Part shown: positions 16,878 through 25,108 of the stretch, piece by piece
Numbering within the stretch: position 1 is the stretch's first letter
Layout: each line of letters opens with the position of its first letter
Assembly (NCBI GenBank): GCA_903834925.1
Contig: CAILLA010000140.1
Span: 1-47,363, forward strand
Reading direction: 5' to 3'
From: an uncultured Schlesneria sp.
Lineage (GTDB): Bacteria; Planctomycetota; Planctomycetia; Planctomycetales; Planctomycetaceae
Length of the DNA: 47,363 nt
The notes under the pieces: model-generated
Told to the model about the DNA's origin: nothing
Databases searched by the model: none
The model's input: the letters and a program-made list of their open reading frames with translations, nothing else
Position numbers and translations under genes: made by a program

Positions 16878-18747
16878 GTGACGAGCCGGAGATGATGACT
16901 GCGGATGGGAGTTCTCGAGCGGATCTCAACTCGATATGGTATTGCACGCTATTCTGTTGTTCCTCAGGAAATTGTTCGAAACCAAATCGCAAATACAAAT
17001 CCGCGACAACGGCATTCTTTCTGGTGGGAACGAATTCCCCAATAACCGTGTCCCAGCCATGATTTCTCGAGATTTCGATAAATCGATTATACAAGAATTC
17101 TTCTACCGTCCGTCCGATTACTCTGCAGCTCATTAGCCATGTGTCAATTCGCATTGCACCGTTGCCGTATCGGCGATCGGGAATTGCGATCAAAGCACTT
17201 ACAAGCCCGTAATCTCCGAATCGATCGCTCAGGTTAAGCACGATTGCGATGCATCCTGGCGTATTGATTAACCGGCGGACGTCTGTTTCGCTCAATCGTC
17301 GTGTTGTCAAATTGAATTGGTTTGTTTTGCCAAGAAGCTGGACGACACGCTGAATATTGTCATCTTTGATGATGTCACAGACGGCCCGCATTTCAAGAGT
17401 TCGTAAGTAATCTTCGACGGACCGAAGTTGCGAATGAAGGCTGCGCCGTTTTTGTTCTTGTTGATATTGTTGCGTTCTCTGCAAGTCTTCTTTAAGGACC
17501 GTGACGGCCTCAAACCACAATCCTGCTTCGAGTGCCCGAACATATTCTGCAGGATCATCGGGCACATCCACAACTTCAACTTCGGGAAGCGTTTGACGAA
17601 TCAATTCGCGTTCCGCAGGGTTGTCATCGAAGAAGACCAAGGTATCCAGCCCGAGGCATAATGCATCCGCAATTCGTCGCAGAGACGAAACCTTCGGTTC
17701 CCAGTGTGTTTCAAAGTGTGCGATATCCTCGATCGCGAGCACCATTTCCTTGTTCTGAAGGAACGGGGCGACAGCATCTTCGTGATTATTCTTCGATGCG
17801 ATGGCAAGAAGCACGCCCCGCTTGCTGAGGCTCTTGGTATAACTTTGAAATGCTTGAAATGCTTCACCGTCAGGTGTTGCACCGAGTGCGATACCCAGTG
17901 GCCCCGCCTCCCCCACGACCCCGCCCCAAAGTGTGTTGTCAAGATCTAAAACCAGAACCTTTTTCGGACCGAACGAGACCGCACGCACCGCTGAAGAAAG
18001 GTGTTTAGCGAGTTCAACAACACCTGCCTCGCTGAAAGGTTGCTTCGTCCAAAAGTAGCTGCGGGCGTCGTAGAATGTCGATCGCCCAATCGCACCGGAC
18101 ACTTGTTCCAGGTCGACAAAAAACGCACCGTTTGGCAATTCCTTTCGAAGGGAATCATTCGCACGTCGTATGACGTCGATTTCTCCGTTCCTTCGAGAAC
18201 TAAGGTGGCTCCCCTGCGGCCCGGAGATAATCCAGTCGAAACCGACTTGAATTAATTTCGCAGAATAATGTGTTTCGATAATTGCCCAGGCGTGTTGCCA
18301 AAAGGAAACTTCATTTGCAACCCATTGTTCAGCAGTTTCGGCAAGTCCATCCCATTTCATTTGTCTCATCCATGGGACAAGAACAATAATATCTGGATTG
18401 GAATCAATATTTGTCGGAGACATTAATTCCTGAATGACATTATCGTACTCGGCATTGTGTACCCTCAATTCAACGGAATCACCCCATGCAATTGCGCGTA
18501 AAGAAGTTGCTAAAGGACCTGTTGTACACTGGCCAAGCATCAGCGCGCGTACGCGCGGAACACTGCTTTCGGTTAACGTCCACTTTGACAACAGCCGCCC
18601 AACTCGATCAATCTCATTGGGTGCAAGTCGGTGACTGCGAATAACATCCCTCAGTCTCCGGAATGATCCGTCGATATCACCATTCCTTGCAAGTTGATTT
18701 GCTTGCAAAATCAGATCAGCCGGTGTTGAGCGGTCGCCAGAATTCAT
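16870..18747 (-). CDS. FkbH-like HAD-IIIC/GNAT protein (glyceryl-ACP synthase type)
   Basis: A 625-residue protein from the ATG at 18747 (no better in-frame start; a TTG at 18840 would add 31 residues). The N-terminal region (to about 250) resembles the SGNH-like N-domain of FkbH proteins. The HAD phosphatase core follows (DLDNTLWGGVVGE at 268-280, ASKNN, FFDDNPAERE), and a C-terminal GNAT-type domain contains KTNQFNLTTRR and DRFGDYGLVS. In polyketide pathways FkbH dephosphorylates 1,3-bisphosphoglycerate and loads D-glyceryl on an ACP. No polyketide or peptide synthase is nearby; instead an ACP, a methyltransferase, and MBOAT/SGNH genes surround it. I therefore infer that it charges the operon's ACP for envelope acylation. 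Confidence 0.88.
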   Translation of the reverse strand: MNSGDRSTPADLILQANQLARNGDIDGSFRRLRDVIRSHRLAPNEIDRVGRLLSKWTLTESSVPRVRALMLGQCTTGPLATSLRAIAWGDSVELRVHNAEYDNVIQELMSPTNIDSNPDIIVLVPWMRQMKWDGLAETAEQWVANEVSFWQHAWAIIETHYSAKLIQVGFDWIISGPQGSHLSSRRNGEIDVIRRANDSLRKELPNGAFFVDLEQVSGAIGRSTFYDARSYFWTKQPFSEAGVVELAKHLSSAVRAVSFGPKKVLVLDLDNTLWGGVVGEAGPLGIALGATPDGEAFQAFQSYTKSLSKRGVLLAIASKNNHEDAVAPFLQNKEMVLAIEDIAHFETHWEPKVSSLRRIADALCLGLDTLVFFDDNPAERELIRQTLPEVEVVDVPDDPAEYVRALEAGLWFEAVTVLKEDLQRTQQYQQEQKRRSLHSQLRSVEDYLRTLEMRAVCDIIKDDNIQRVVQLLGKTNQFNLTTRRLSETDVRRLINTPGCIAIVLNLSDRFGDYGLVSALIAIPDRRYGNGAMRIDTWLMSCRVIGRTVEEFLYNRFIEISRNHGWDTVIGEFVPTRKNAVVADLYLRFGFEQFPEEQQNSVQYHIELRSARELPSAVIISGSSHE

Positions 18748-18869
18748 TTCCTGACTTTTTGTAAGAGTTTTGAAGCGGAATGCAGCTGATGGATTGAGAA
18801 ATCGAGTCGGCGACTGATTTCCAACGACCGAAATCGGCAAAGTCCCAAAGCGCCTGCGATTTGGAAACC

Positions 18870-19790
18870 TTAAAAAACCTCACCCCTTCGTTTCTGGACA
18901 ATTAACGCCATGGAACGAGCAAGAAATCTCGCGTTTGGCTGAGTTCGACTAGGGCCACAAGAGAGTGTTTGCAAGACCCGCAAACCTTGATTTTCGCACA
19001 TTTTAACGAGCTCTGACTCAAATCGAAACTCATAAATGTGATCAACCTGCGCTGCCGTCAGCGCTGCCGTCACAAATCCGATTGCGTTTGGTTTCAGCAA
19101 ATGATTCACCACGGCGAAGAGCTGTTCGGGCTTCTCAAGATGTTCGACCAGAAAACTGCATATCAAACCATCAGCACTCTCTTTCTGCATACCCGACAAA
19201 TCTAACGCATTGCGCACTTCGTAATGAGATCGATCACTTACCCCCGCAGCACGCGCAACGCTCGTCGCGATCTGAATGGATGAGGGACTGATATCAAACC
19301 CTTGCAAGCGAGCCTCAGGCAGAACAGTTAAAGCCCAGGCGCCCCAGCCTCCGTGACCGGGAGCGATCTCGACGATAAGTCCTGATTTTGGAAGTTTCGA
19401 GAGAAAAGCATCTGCATAAAGCAAGCTGATTACCGTGTGATGCGCCCACAAGAAATTTGTCAGATAAATGCCCCATAAATAATCATTCATCTTGTCAACA
19501 TCGCTGTAATGATCGGCATAGACATCGGCAAACGACTTGCTTGGATAACAGCCATCAACTTCGTACCGTGCCTGGGCGAGGTTTACTTCCGTTGAAAACT
19601 GAACGAACGCGTCCGCAGCGGAATGGATCCCTTCTAGCCCGCGCGCTTTAAACAGCCAGCCAAGGAACATTTCCGCGATTTCTGTGAACCTTGCGGGAGA
19701 GACTTGAATCACTTCTTCGACTCCGCGTCTGGATCGCGGATGCTTTTTGATGAGATATTCCATTAACAATGAAACATGCTCCGTACTCAT
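18870..19790 (-). CDS. Class I SAM-dependent methyltransferase
   Basis: A 306-residue protein. A helical N-terminal region (1-110) precedes a Rossmann methyltransferase fold with motif I at 141-150 (EIAPGHGGWG), an acidic motif II (LQGFDISPSSI), and LICSFLVEHLEKPEQLF. Its ATG overlaps the ACP stop by 4 bp, so the two are coupled. In FkbH pathways a methyltransferase (FkbG type) can O-methylate the ACP-bound three-carbon unit; placement here suggests O-methylation of the glyceryl group. Methylation of the sugar acceptor is an alternative. Confidence 0.8.
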   Translation of the reverse strand: MSTEHVSLLMEYLIKKHPRSRRGVEEVIQVSPARFTEIAEMFLGWLFKARGLEGIHSAADAFVQFSTEVNLAQARYEVDGCYPSKSFADVYADHYSDVDKMNDYLWGIYLTNFLWAHHTVISLLYADAFLSKLPKSGLIVEIAPGHGGWGAWALTVLPEARLQGFDISPSSIQIATSVARAAGVSDRSHYEVRNALDLSGMQKESADGLICSFLVEHLEKPEQLFAVVNHLLKPNAIGFVTAALTAAQVDHIYEFRFESELVKMCENQGLRVLQTLSCGPSRTQPNARFLARSMALIVQKRRGEVF

Positions 19791-20026
19791 CTTTTGATTT
19801 TCCTGTCAATTAGATCAATGAGTTCGCCGACATTTTGAAGTTTTGCAACTTCTGAACTCGAGAACCGGATTTGAAATTCCCTTTCCACGGCCAGCACCAT
19901 TGTGACATGGGTGATGGAATCCCAGTTCTGGATATCCTCGGCAGAAGTCGAACGGTTGATTTGCACACCCGGTTCGTCGAAAACATCGTCAAAAATCACT
20001 GACAATTGACCGAGCGTGTCTTTCAT
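19787..20026 (-). CDS. Acyl carrier protein
   Basis: A 79-residue, acidic, four-helix-type protein with the phosphopantetheine site NWDSITHVTMVLAVE; Ser37 is the expected attachment serine. AAGG lies 6 nt before the ATG. It is the first gene of the operon and overlaps the methyltransferase start by 4 bp. The D-S-I-T-H form matches dedicated ACPs found beside FkbH proteins rather than the fatty-acid AcpP (DSLDTV). It is inferred to carry the glyceryl unit and to dock to the MBOAT, as DltC does to DltB. Confidence 0.9.
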   Translation of the reverse strand: MKDTLGQLSVIFDDVFDEPGVQINRSTSAEDIQNWDSITHVTMVLAVEREFQIRFSSSEVAKLQNVGELIDLIDRKIKR

Positions 20027-20512
20027 TTCATGCCTTCTTTCGCAGGATGCGACCCTGATCGCAGGGGAAATAAATATTGGCTATGACGCTACTGCCCTAA
20101 CGTAATTCGCTTTCAAACATGATACCGTATCGTTGTTCCGATGAAACGCCATCAAAGAGCGATGCCGTTATTGGTTCACCCGTTAAGCGACTGCAAGCAA
20201 TGACAAATCACGAGCGTAGCTGGGATCGATTGCTGAATGCCTTGACTCCGTTATTTGCAGGATTACCGTGACTGTCGCATTAAATCCACGCGTCGCCGTC
20301 TAAAGAATAAGCCACAAATAACTCGAGGGACAATCGCTATTGCCGTTCGCTTAATCGCGATAAAACACGATTAATTACGTTCGCCGGTATCGCCGGTATT
20401 GCCGTGCGTTTCTCCTTTTGGGAATAAAAGGTGTCGTGAGCATAGGGTGTGTCGAGTTCGGGTACGTCAGAATGACTTAAATCGTTTCGTCGTTTTTCTC
20501 ATGCCCACCAAT
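20027..20512. other. Gene-free leader of the ACP-FkbH-MBOAT operon
   Basis: No gene is supported between the ACP start and the terminator at 20513. Visible structure is limited to an 11-bp palindrome GATACCGTATC (about 20121-20131) and TTAATCG/CGATTAA arms (20351-20357 with 20368-20374). The operon promoter should lie here, but no -35/-10 pair is convincing. Confidence 0.4.
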
Positions 20513-20549
20513 GAAAAAGTCCTGAAGCGGTTTGCTTCAGGACTTTTTC
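20513..20549. terminator. Strong bidirectional hairpin terminator, probably native to tRNA-Leu
   Basis: A 15-bp perfect stem (20514-20528 with 20534-20548, 5-nt loop) has A5/T5 ends, so it can work in both directions. It lies 8 bp outside the left att repeat. Removing the 7.63-kb element would place it about 10 nt past the 3' end of the minus-strand tRNA-Leu gene. Confidence 0.8.
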
Positions 20550-20557
20550 GTAATCGG

Positions 20558-20610
20558 ATGCCCAAGACAGGAATCGAACCTGCACGGTATTGCTACCACT
20601 AGGCCCTCAA
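20558..20610. repeat. attR-side copy of the tRNA-Leu 3' half (53 bp)
   Basis: Perfect 53-bp direct repeat of 28188-28240. It reproduces the tRNA-Leu gene from the first base of the anticodon loop through the 3' end, but lacks the 5' half, so it is not a functional tRNA. Identity stops sharply on both sides (20557 G against 28187 T; 20611 G against 28241 C). Confidence 0.95.
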
Positions 20611-20951
20611 GAATACGCGAAAACAGGTCTTTTTAAGATAAAACCGCCTATTTTGTAGAGTTTAGTCACTGTCTTATGTAATGTCAACGAGTCTCACGCA
20701 ATCTCAAAAAGTCCCTTTGTTTCTCGGTTATTTTTATCATTTCCGGTAGCGTCGGTATTAGTGTGTTTCGCTAGGTGTATCGTCTTATCATTTGGTGATA
20801 AAACTATACATACGTCGAGAGCGCCAACGAATCCCGGTAGTCGCTATGTCGGCTTTGCGAGCATGCCGCCCGTCGTCGCGACACTTGATGTCGCCGTTCA
20901 GAAATAGTCTGATGGTCACTGGATCAGTCATTCAGTCACGGGGGGCCAATC

Positions 20952-21350
20952 GTGCGAATACCATTCTTTGAAAGTGCTGAAAAGAAACGCGAGCGATTAC
21001 TCGCCAAAGAGGAAAAGCTGCGAGCGATTGAACGCGCTCGTATTGCGAAAGAATTGGCGAATCGGGAAGGGTGGAAACAGTTCTGGTTCAATGTACGGCT
21101 GACGATTGCGGTGTCGTTCCTGTCGTTGCTCGGATTGATCATTGCAGTCAGTTTCCTTCCCCGAAGTGCTCCGACATATACGCCGCCGCAGCCATCCAGG
21201 CCGATACAGTCCCTTGCATCACCAGTTCCGTCAGTACCGAAGGAATCGACCACCACGCCAAAGCCCGTCCACGTTAAGGCGTATACTAAAGCTGATGGTA
21301 CTCACGTCGATGCCCATGAACGTAATGCACCAACGAAGCGAAAGAATTGA
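20952..21350 (+). CDS. Small single-pass membrane protein with C-terminal basic motif
   Basis: A 132-residue protein from GTG 20952 with only a G-rich stretch upstream, so the start is uncertain. A charged helix rich in Glu, Lys and Arg (about 8-45, coiled-coil-like) is followed by one membrane helix (about 51-69), a Pro/Ser/Thr-rich linker, and the C-terminal motif PVHVKAYTKADGTHVDAHER. That motif resembles the short V-x-G-Y-x-x-x-D-G-T-Y-V-x-x-H-x-R repeat found at the end of many unrelated small secreted proteins. It is the only rightward gene in the element. Function unknown. Confidence 0.55.
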   Translation: MRIPFFESAEKKRERLLAKEEKLRAIERARIAKELANREGWKQFWFNVRLTIAVSFLSLLGLIIAVSFLPRSAPTYTPPQPSRPIQSLASPVPSVPKESTTTPKPVHVKAYTKADGTHVDAHERNAPTKRKN

Positions 21351-21618
21351 TCGAGTCTTGACGACAATGCGTTCCAAGCCCATCGGCTGCCAGTACGATC
21401 ATTCTGTCGTCCAGGTTGCCATCATGACGGCTGGTGTCATCCTCGCGGGTCCGTTATTGCCATCGGTCGATACAGACCACAGACAGAGAGAATCCCTTAA
21501 TCACTCCCCCATGCTAACGGGTCCCTCCCGCCGTAAGTCGTTACGCTGTATACGCTTGATCACCGCCACGCCTGACACTTTCTTTCACGAATTATTTTTC
21601 GTCATTCACACAAAAACT

Positions 21619-21648
21619 GGAAAAAGCCTATAAAATAGGGCTTTTCCT
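21619..21648 (+). terminator. Hairpin downstream of the small membrane-protein gene
   Basis: GGAAAAAGCC (from 21619) pairs with GGGCTTTTCC (to 21647) around an AT-rich loop, followed by TATTTGTT. It may terminate the rightward transcript from 20952. The T-run is interrupted. Confidence 0.45.
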
Positions 21649-21889
21649 ATTTGTTGCCATGTGCGGGTGGTCAGGGTTCGCTGATTCTTGCTTGGCTGCT
21701 CAGGTAAGCATCCGAGCCGATAATGGAAACCAGCACGATCAGAAAATACGGTGATATTTTTGTCGCATGGTCGGTTGGCTGTCAGGTTGCCAGTGGGATT
21801 ATGGTCATGATCGGCGTCCAGACCTTTGGGAGTTCCGTCCGATCAAAAACCGCTTATACGTCTGACGCTCGGTCGAAAATGGGGAGTTC

Positions 21890-22080
21890 TGTCCTTTTGA
21901 CCGACTTTTGACCGGAGTGCTTCGGACAGAACTAAACCACTAAAACTACTATAAATATAGAGTATTTCATATTCATAATTAATTGTGTCCCTTTTGACCG
22001 GGGGGTGTTTCCTTCACCCCGTTTTCCCTCCCCCTTGCCATCTGGCAGCAAGCGGGAAGGTGGGTGGTCAAAAGGGACAG
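21890..22080. other. Candidate replication origin: CTTTTGACCG iterons and AT-rich stretch
   Basis: CTTTTGACCG occurs at 21894-21903, 21905-21914 (11 bp apart) and 21991-22000. The extended form GTCCCTTTTGACC (21987-21999) recurs inverted at 22066-22078. Between the copies lies an AT-rich tract (about 21935-21985). Iterons plus an AT-rich segment next to a replication-protein gene (ending at 22099) match plasmid-like origins; operator sites for that protein are an alternative. The rest of 21351-22098 shows no supported gene. Confidence 0.5.
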
Positions 22081-22098
22081 AAGTCCCCGCGACAGTTT

Positions 22099-24357
22099 TC
22101 AGATCGCCCGATACATCCAGGCTGGACGCCCGATTGGCGGTTGGTACGGCTCCTTTTCAATCTCGCCGTTTTCCTCCAGCTTTGCCAAAACTGCGTCCAT
22201 GTCACGGGCCGGAAGATTCCTAACTTGGCGACTTACTTCACGTCGCGTTCGTCCGCCGGTGCCACCATCGCGAATAAAGAGCAGCAGCTTCTTGCCGATG
22301 GCATCGAAAGCACCATCCGCGACGTGATCAGCGGCAAGTTGTTCCATTCGTTGTGTGAGCTTCAAAACGAATGCACACGCCCACTTCGCAGACGGGCCGG
22401 ATATCTCGACAGCTTCATGGTTCAGACTGCATTGGTGAATCAATGCCAGCTTCCGCGCGTATTCCCAAGTCCTGCCCCATACTTGTGTGCCCCGTTTTTC
22501 TTCCGCTAGTCGGTGCCTGTCAACGATTTTATTCAGCACCTTGAATTCCTTCTCGGCTACTGGCGATGTCGTCAGAATACGGGGTCCGCCGTCTGCCAGG
22601 GGATCGGCCTTGTAGTTATGCCACCATTTGGTGACCTCTGCCAGCGATGGCGGGACCATCAACGGGTCGGGTTTCTGCATTGGCGGATTGTTATCACTGG
22701 CTTCCACAATCAGGAACCGATTGAACAGGCCGTCCGACAATGCCTCTTTGGTCAACGATCCGTAAAAGTTCGCGGGGATTGAAGTCCCATAGATGCAGAA
22801 GTTCGGGAACTGAATCGAATGGTTATTTTTCTTGTCCGCGTAGGCCGGAGCGATGTAGACAGTACTCGCAGAACTGAAGAGTTTTAACCAGATGTCGATG
22901 ATTCCCGCCAAGTGTGGAGGAGCTTGCTTACTGTTGCCCAGTACGGTCATTAGACGCCCCATCTCATCGGACTGAAGGAGCGTGGACGGACTGTTGACGA
23001 GCGCGGAATGTAGTCCCGCATGGCTGGCAAGTCCGTCCTGCAACATATTCCCGCCGCCCGCCGTGGCGATAACCAGCTTGTTCAAGTTCATCGGATGCTG
23101 TTTACCGGCAGAGCTTGCGGCAATGCCGATCAGATAGCAATTTGGCGTGGTGCCGTAATCGTCCTGAACCTTGCGACCAATCAGCGTAGCGAAACCGGCA
23201 ATGGCAGATATACAGGCCAATTCCGGCTGGCGCTTGTGTGCCGTCCGAAGATTGAAATCAATCCATTCTTGAAGTAAACCGCCGGGATTCCACAACGCCG
23301 CCTCTTCGGTGATCTCATCGGCAATTTGTTCGAGCATTTTTTCCGTCACTGGCTTGAACCAGTTTTTCGAAATAGGGTCCGCCACGATTTCGGTTGCTTC
23401 CCCGATGAAAGGCATGGGCACCGACACGTCCAGGCGGAGCGATGATTCAACATCGATTCCAAACCGTGGAGCTATGGCTTCCAGGAATCGGCGGCAGTGC
23501 CGAGAATCCCCGTGATCGATTCGATATTGCTGGTCATCGTCCAGGGGTTCATCGCTCGACCAAAAGGTTTCCCGTTCGTCATCAATCCGGCGTCCAGATT
23601 CGGCAGACAATCGAACCAGTTCTGCCAGGAGCCGGTCGCCTTCGTTGGTGCCATCGAAAATTGGAAAGCTGGATACCTCCTGCAATCGTTTGCGGATAGG
23701 TGCCTGCAACATGGCGAGCTTTTTCCGTCCATCGGCGATGATCAATTCTTCTGGCGTCGGATTGAACGTGAACGGGTAAATCAACCATGTCTCATCATCT
23801 GCCACGATCAACGCGCCGGCGGGAAATTTGTATTTCGAAGTGAGCCAGGCTTGGCAACTTTTCGCACGGTCGGTGTCTGAGAATTTCAGGGTAACGCATC
23901 GACGGGTTATAAATGCGTCGGGGTCCGGTTGGCCGTGTTGTATCTGCCGGTCGATGCGTGCCGTGGTTGTTCCCATCGGATAGGGTTCGACAATCTCAGT
24001 CCGCGCGTCCCCAGAGATATTCCATTCGTTTGTTTGCTTATCATATTCGACTTGATCGACGGTCCAGGTGATGCCATCGAACAGTGGCAGAGATTCCTTA
24101 ACCGGTTCGATACAGTGGCAATGAAGGTATTCACGGACGTTTGACGCATTGGCTTCAATCAGAGTGCGAACAACGGCTTCCGGTGAACTCCCGCCGGTGA
24201 TATAGACTTCAGTGCCATCGACGATGCCACTAAAAAGTGGGGTCCGGTCATCGTCCGCCAATACTGGCAGCAGAACATCATCGGCACAATACGGTCTCTT
24301 GACGTTCTTTAGGTTTTTACGTGAAATTGTCTTGTCAGAGCTGCAAATAGTTTGCAT
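22099..24357 (-). CDS. DUF3987-type replication/primase-helicase-like protein of the element
   Basis: A 752-residue protein. The ATG at 24357 is preferred (GAGGT 9 nt upstream); a longer version would begin inside a hairpin. The N-terminal about 330 residues are not recognised. The centre (about 370-600) resembles DUF3987/YfjI-type proteins of phages and islands. It has a P-loop-like GIAASSAGKQHPM in which the usual Ser/Thr after Lys is Gln, and an acidic Walker B-like LLQSDEMGRLM. The C-terminus has a winged-helix look (RTRREVSRQVRNL...LEENGEIEKE). Such proteins are usually linked to element replication, consistent with the iteron-like repeats directly downstream. Whether it hydrolyses ATP is uncertain. 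Confidence 0.7.
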   Translation of the reverse strand: MQTICSSDKTISRKNLKNVKRPYCADDVLLPVLADDDRTPLFSGIVDGTEVYITGGSSPEAVVRTLIEANASNVREYLHCHCIEPVKESLPLFDGITWTVDQVEYDKQTNEWNISGDARTEIVEPYPMGTTTARIDRQIQHGQPDPDAFITRRCVTLKFSDTDRAKSCQAWLTSKYKFPAGALIVADDETWLIYPFTFNPTPEELIIADGRKKLAMLQAPIRKRLQEVSSFPIFDGTNEGDRLLAELVRLSAESGRRIDDERETFWSSDEPLDDDQQYRIDHGDSRHCRRFLEAIAPRFGIDVESSLRLDVSVPMPFIGEATEIVADPISKNWFKPVTEKMLEQIADEITEEAALWNPGGLLQEWIDFNLRTAHKRQPELACISAIAGFATLIGRKVQDDYGTTPNCYLIGIAASSAGKQHPMNLNKLVIATAGGGNMLQDGLASHAGLHSALVNSPSTLLQSDEMGRLMTVLGNSKQAPPHLAGIIDIWLKLFSSASTVYIAPAYADKKNNHSIQFPNFCIYGTSIPANFYGSLTKEALSDGLFNRFLIVEASDNNPPMQKPDPLMVPPSLAEVTKWWHNYKADPLADGGPRILTTSPVAEKEFKVLNKIVDRHRLAEEKRGTQVWGRTWEYARKLALIHQCSLNHEAVEISGPSAKWACAFVLKLTQRMEQLAADHVADGAFDAIGKKLLLFIRDGGTGGRTRREVSRQVRNLPARDMDAVLAKLEENGEIEKEPYQPPIGRPAWMYRAI

Positions 24358-24393
24358 AATGGTTTTACCTCTTGGCGGGGGTGAAGAAATTGG

Positions 24394-24436
24394 GAACGGC
24401 ACCAGTGACAAGCTGGTGCCGTTCTTGTTTTTTTAG
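24394..24436 (+). terminator. 12-bp perfect hairpin with T-run between two element genes
   Basis: GAACGGCACCAG (24394-24405) pairs perfectly with CTGGTGCCGTTC (24413-24424), followed by TTG and eight Ts. The T-run makes it a terminator for rightward transcription, although the genes on both sides run leftward. It may block antisense reading into the upstream cluster, or reduce read-through into the replication gene. Confidence 0.6.
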
Positions 24437-24437
24437 G

Positions 24438-24665
24438 TTAGAAAAGAGTCCGCAAGAATTCGCGAACGGCTTCGAAATCTTCGCTGGCTACGAGCCGGTC
24501 AAGTTCCTCAAGCTTTTGTCGATCCGCTTCAACTTCAGCTTCAAGCAATTGACAGTCTTTGCGAGGGTCCGTTGAGAATGCCAGTCGATTTAGTTTCGAC
24601 TGTATCTTTCGATGCAGTCGAGTTGAACAACGCTCGCAATCGTTTATGGCGTCGCGGTTGTTCAC
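24438..24665 (-). CDS. Small hypothetical protein of the element
   Basis: A 75-residue charged protein with an N-terminal C-x-x-C (DCERCSTRLHR) and a helical, Glu-rich C-terminal half. Its ATG overlaps the stop of the preceding gene by 4 bp, so translation is probably coupled. No family recognised. Confidence 0.6.
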   Translation of the reverse strand: MNNRDAINDCERCSTRLHRKIQSKLNRLAFSTDPRKDCQLLEAEVEADRQKLEELDRLVASEDFEAVREFLRTLF

Positions 24666-25063
24666 GTCAGGACTACTTTCTTTTCTGGCTGGTTCATCTG
24701 TCGTTGAAGAGATTCCAGGTAAGTCAGTTTCCGCTTTGGCACCACTGGCGGGGTCGGTTCGGTTGGTGCCATTGGTCCAACGTCAACGCCACAGAGCGCG
24801 CCAAACAGACGGTGAATCAAAACTCGTTCCTCACGACAATGTTGATCAAAATCAACGCCTTGTCGGAAGAGCCTCCATCCTCCCGGTTGAAACGGACAGT
24901 CCCGATTTTTGTGAGCACGAACAGCGTCCAGAGCTTCGCGGATCTTGACGTTCTGCGGAGATGCCGCCCCGAACTGCGTCTTACTTGCGTTGCTGAGTGT
25001 TTGCTCTGCTGCTCGTTCGATAGAGTCCACTCGGTTCGGGTTTATTCGAATTGTTTCAGACAT
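24662..25063 (-). CDS. Hypothetical protein of the element
   Basis: A 133-residue soluble protein with GAGG 7 nt upstream of the ATG. It has a helical N-terminal half, a central Cys/His/Trp-containing segment (RDCPFQPGGWRLF, FDQHCREERVLIHRL) and a Pro-rich linker before a short basic tail. Coupled to the 75-residue gene downstream. No family recognised. Confidence 0.65.
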   Translation of the reverse strand: MSETIRINPNRVDSIERAAEQTLSNASKTQFGAASPQNVKIREALDAVRAHKNRDCPFQPGGWRLFRQGVDFDQHCREERVLIHRLFGALCGVDVGPMAPTEPTPPVVPKRKLTYLESLQRQMNQPEKKVVLT

Positions 25064-25108
25064 TTTTATTCCTCTGATAACTGCTGTTAATGTGTGGTCG
25101 GTTGGCGA

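Noticed and set aside
16870-20026. Reading the FkbH/ACP/methyltransferase genes as a polyketide or peptide natural-product cluster
   Set aside because: No synthase, thioesterase or glyceryl-ACP dehydrogenase genes are present, while the MBOAT, microprotein and SGNH genes are tightly coupled to them.
20399-20602. 67-codon plus-strand frame
   Set aside because: It runs through the terminator hairpin and the tRNA-derived att repeat, so it is structural DNA rather than coding sequence.
21142-21633. 163-codon frame overlapping the small membrane-protein gene
   Set aside because: Basic, low-plausibility composition and overlap in another frame of a better gene; no ribosome binding site.
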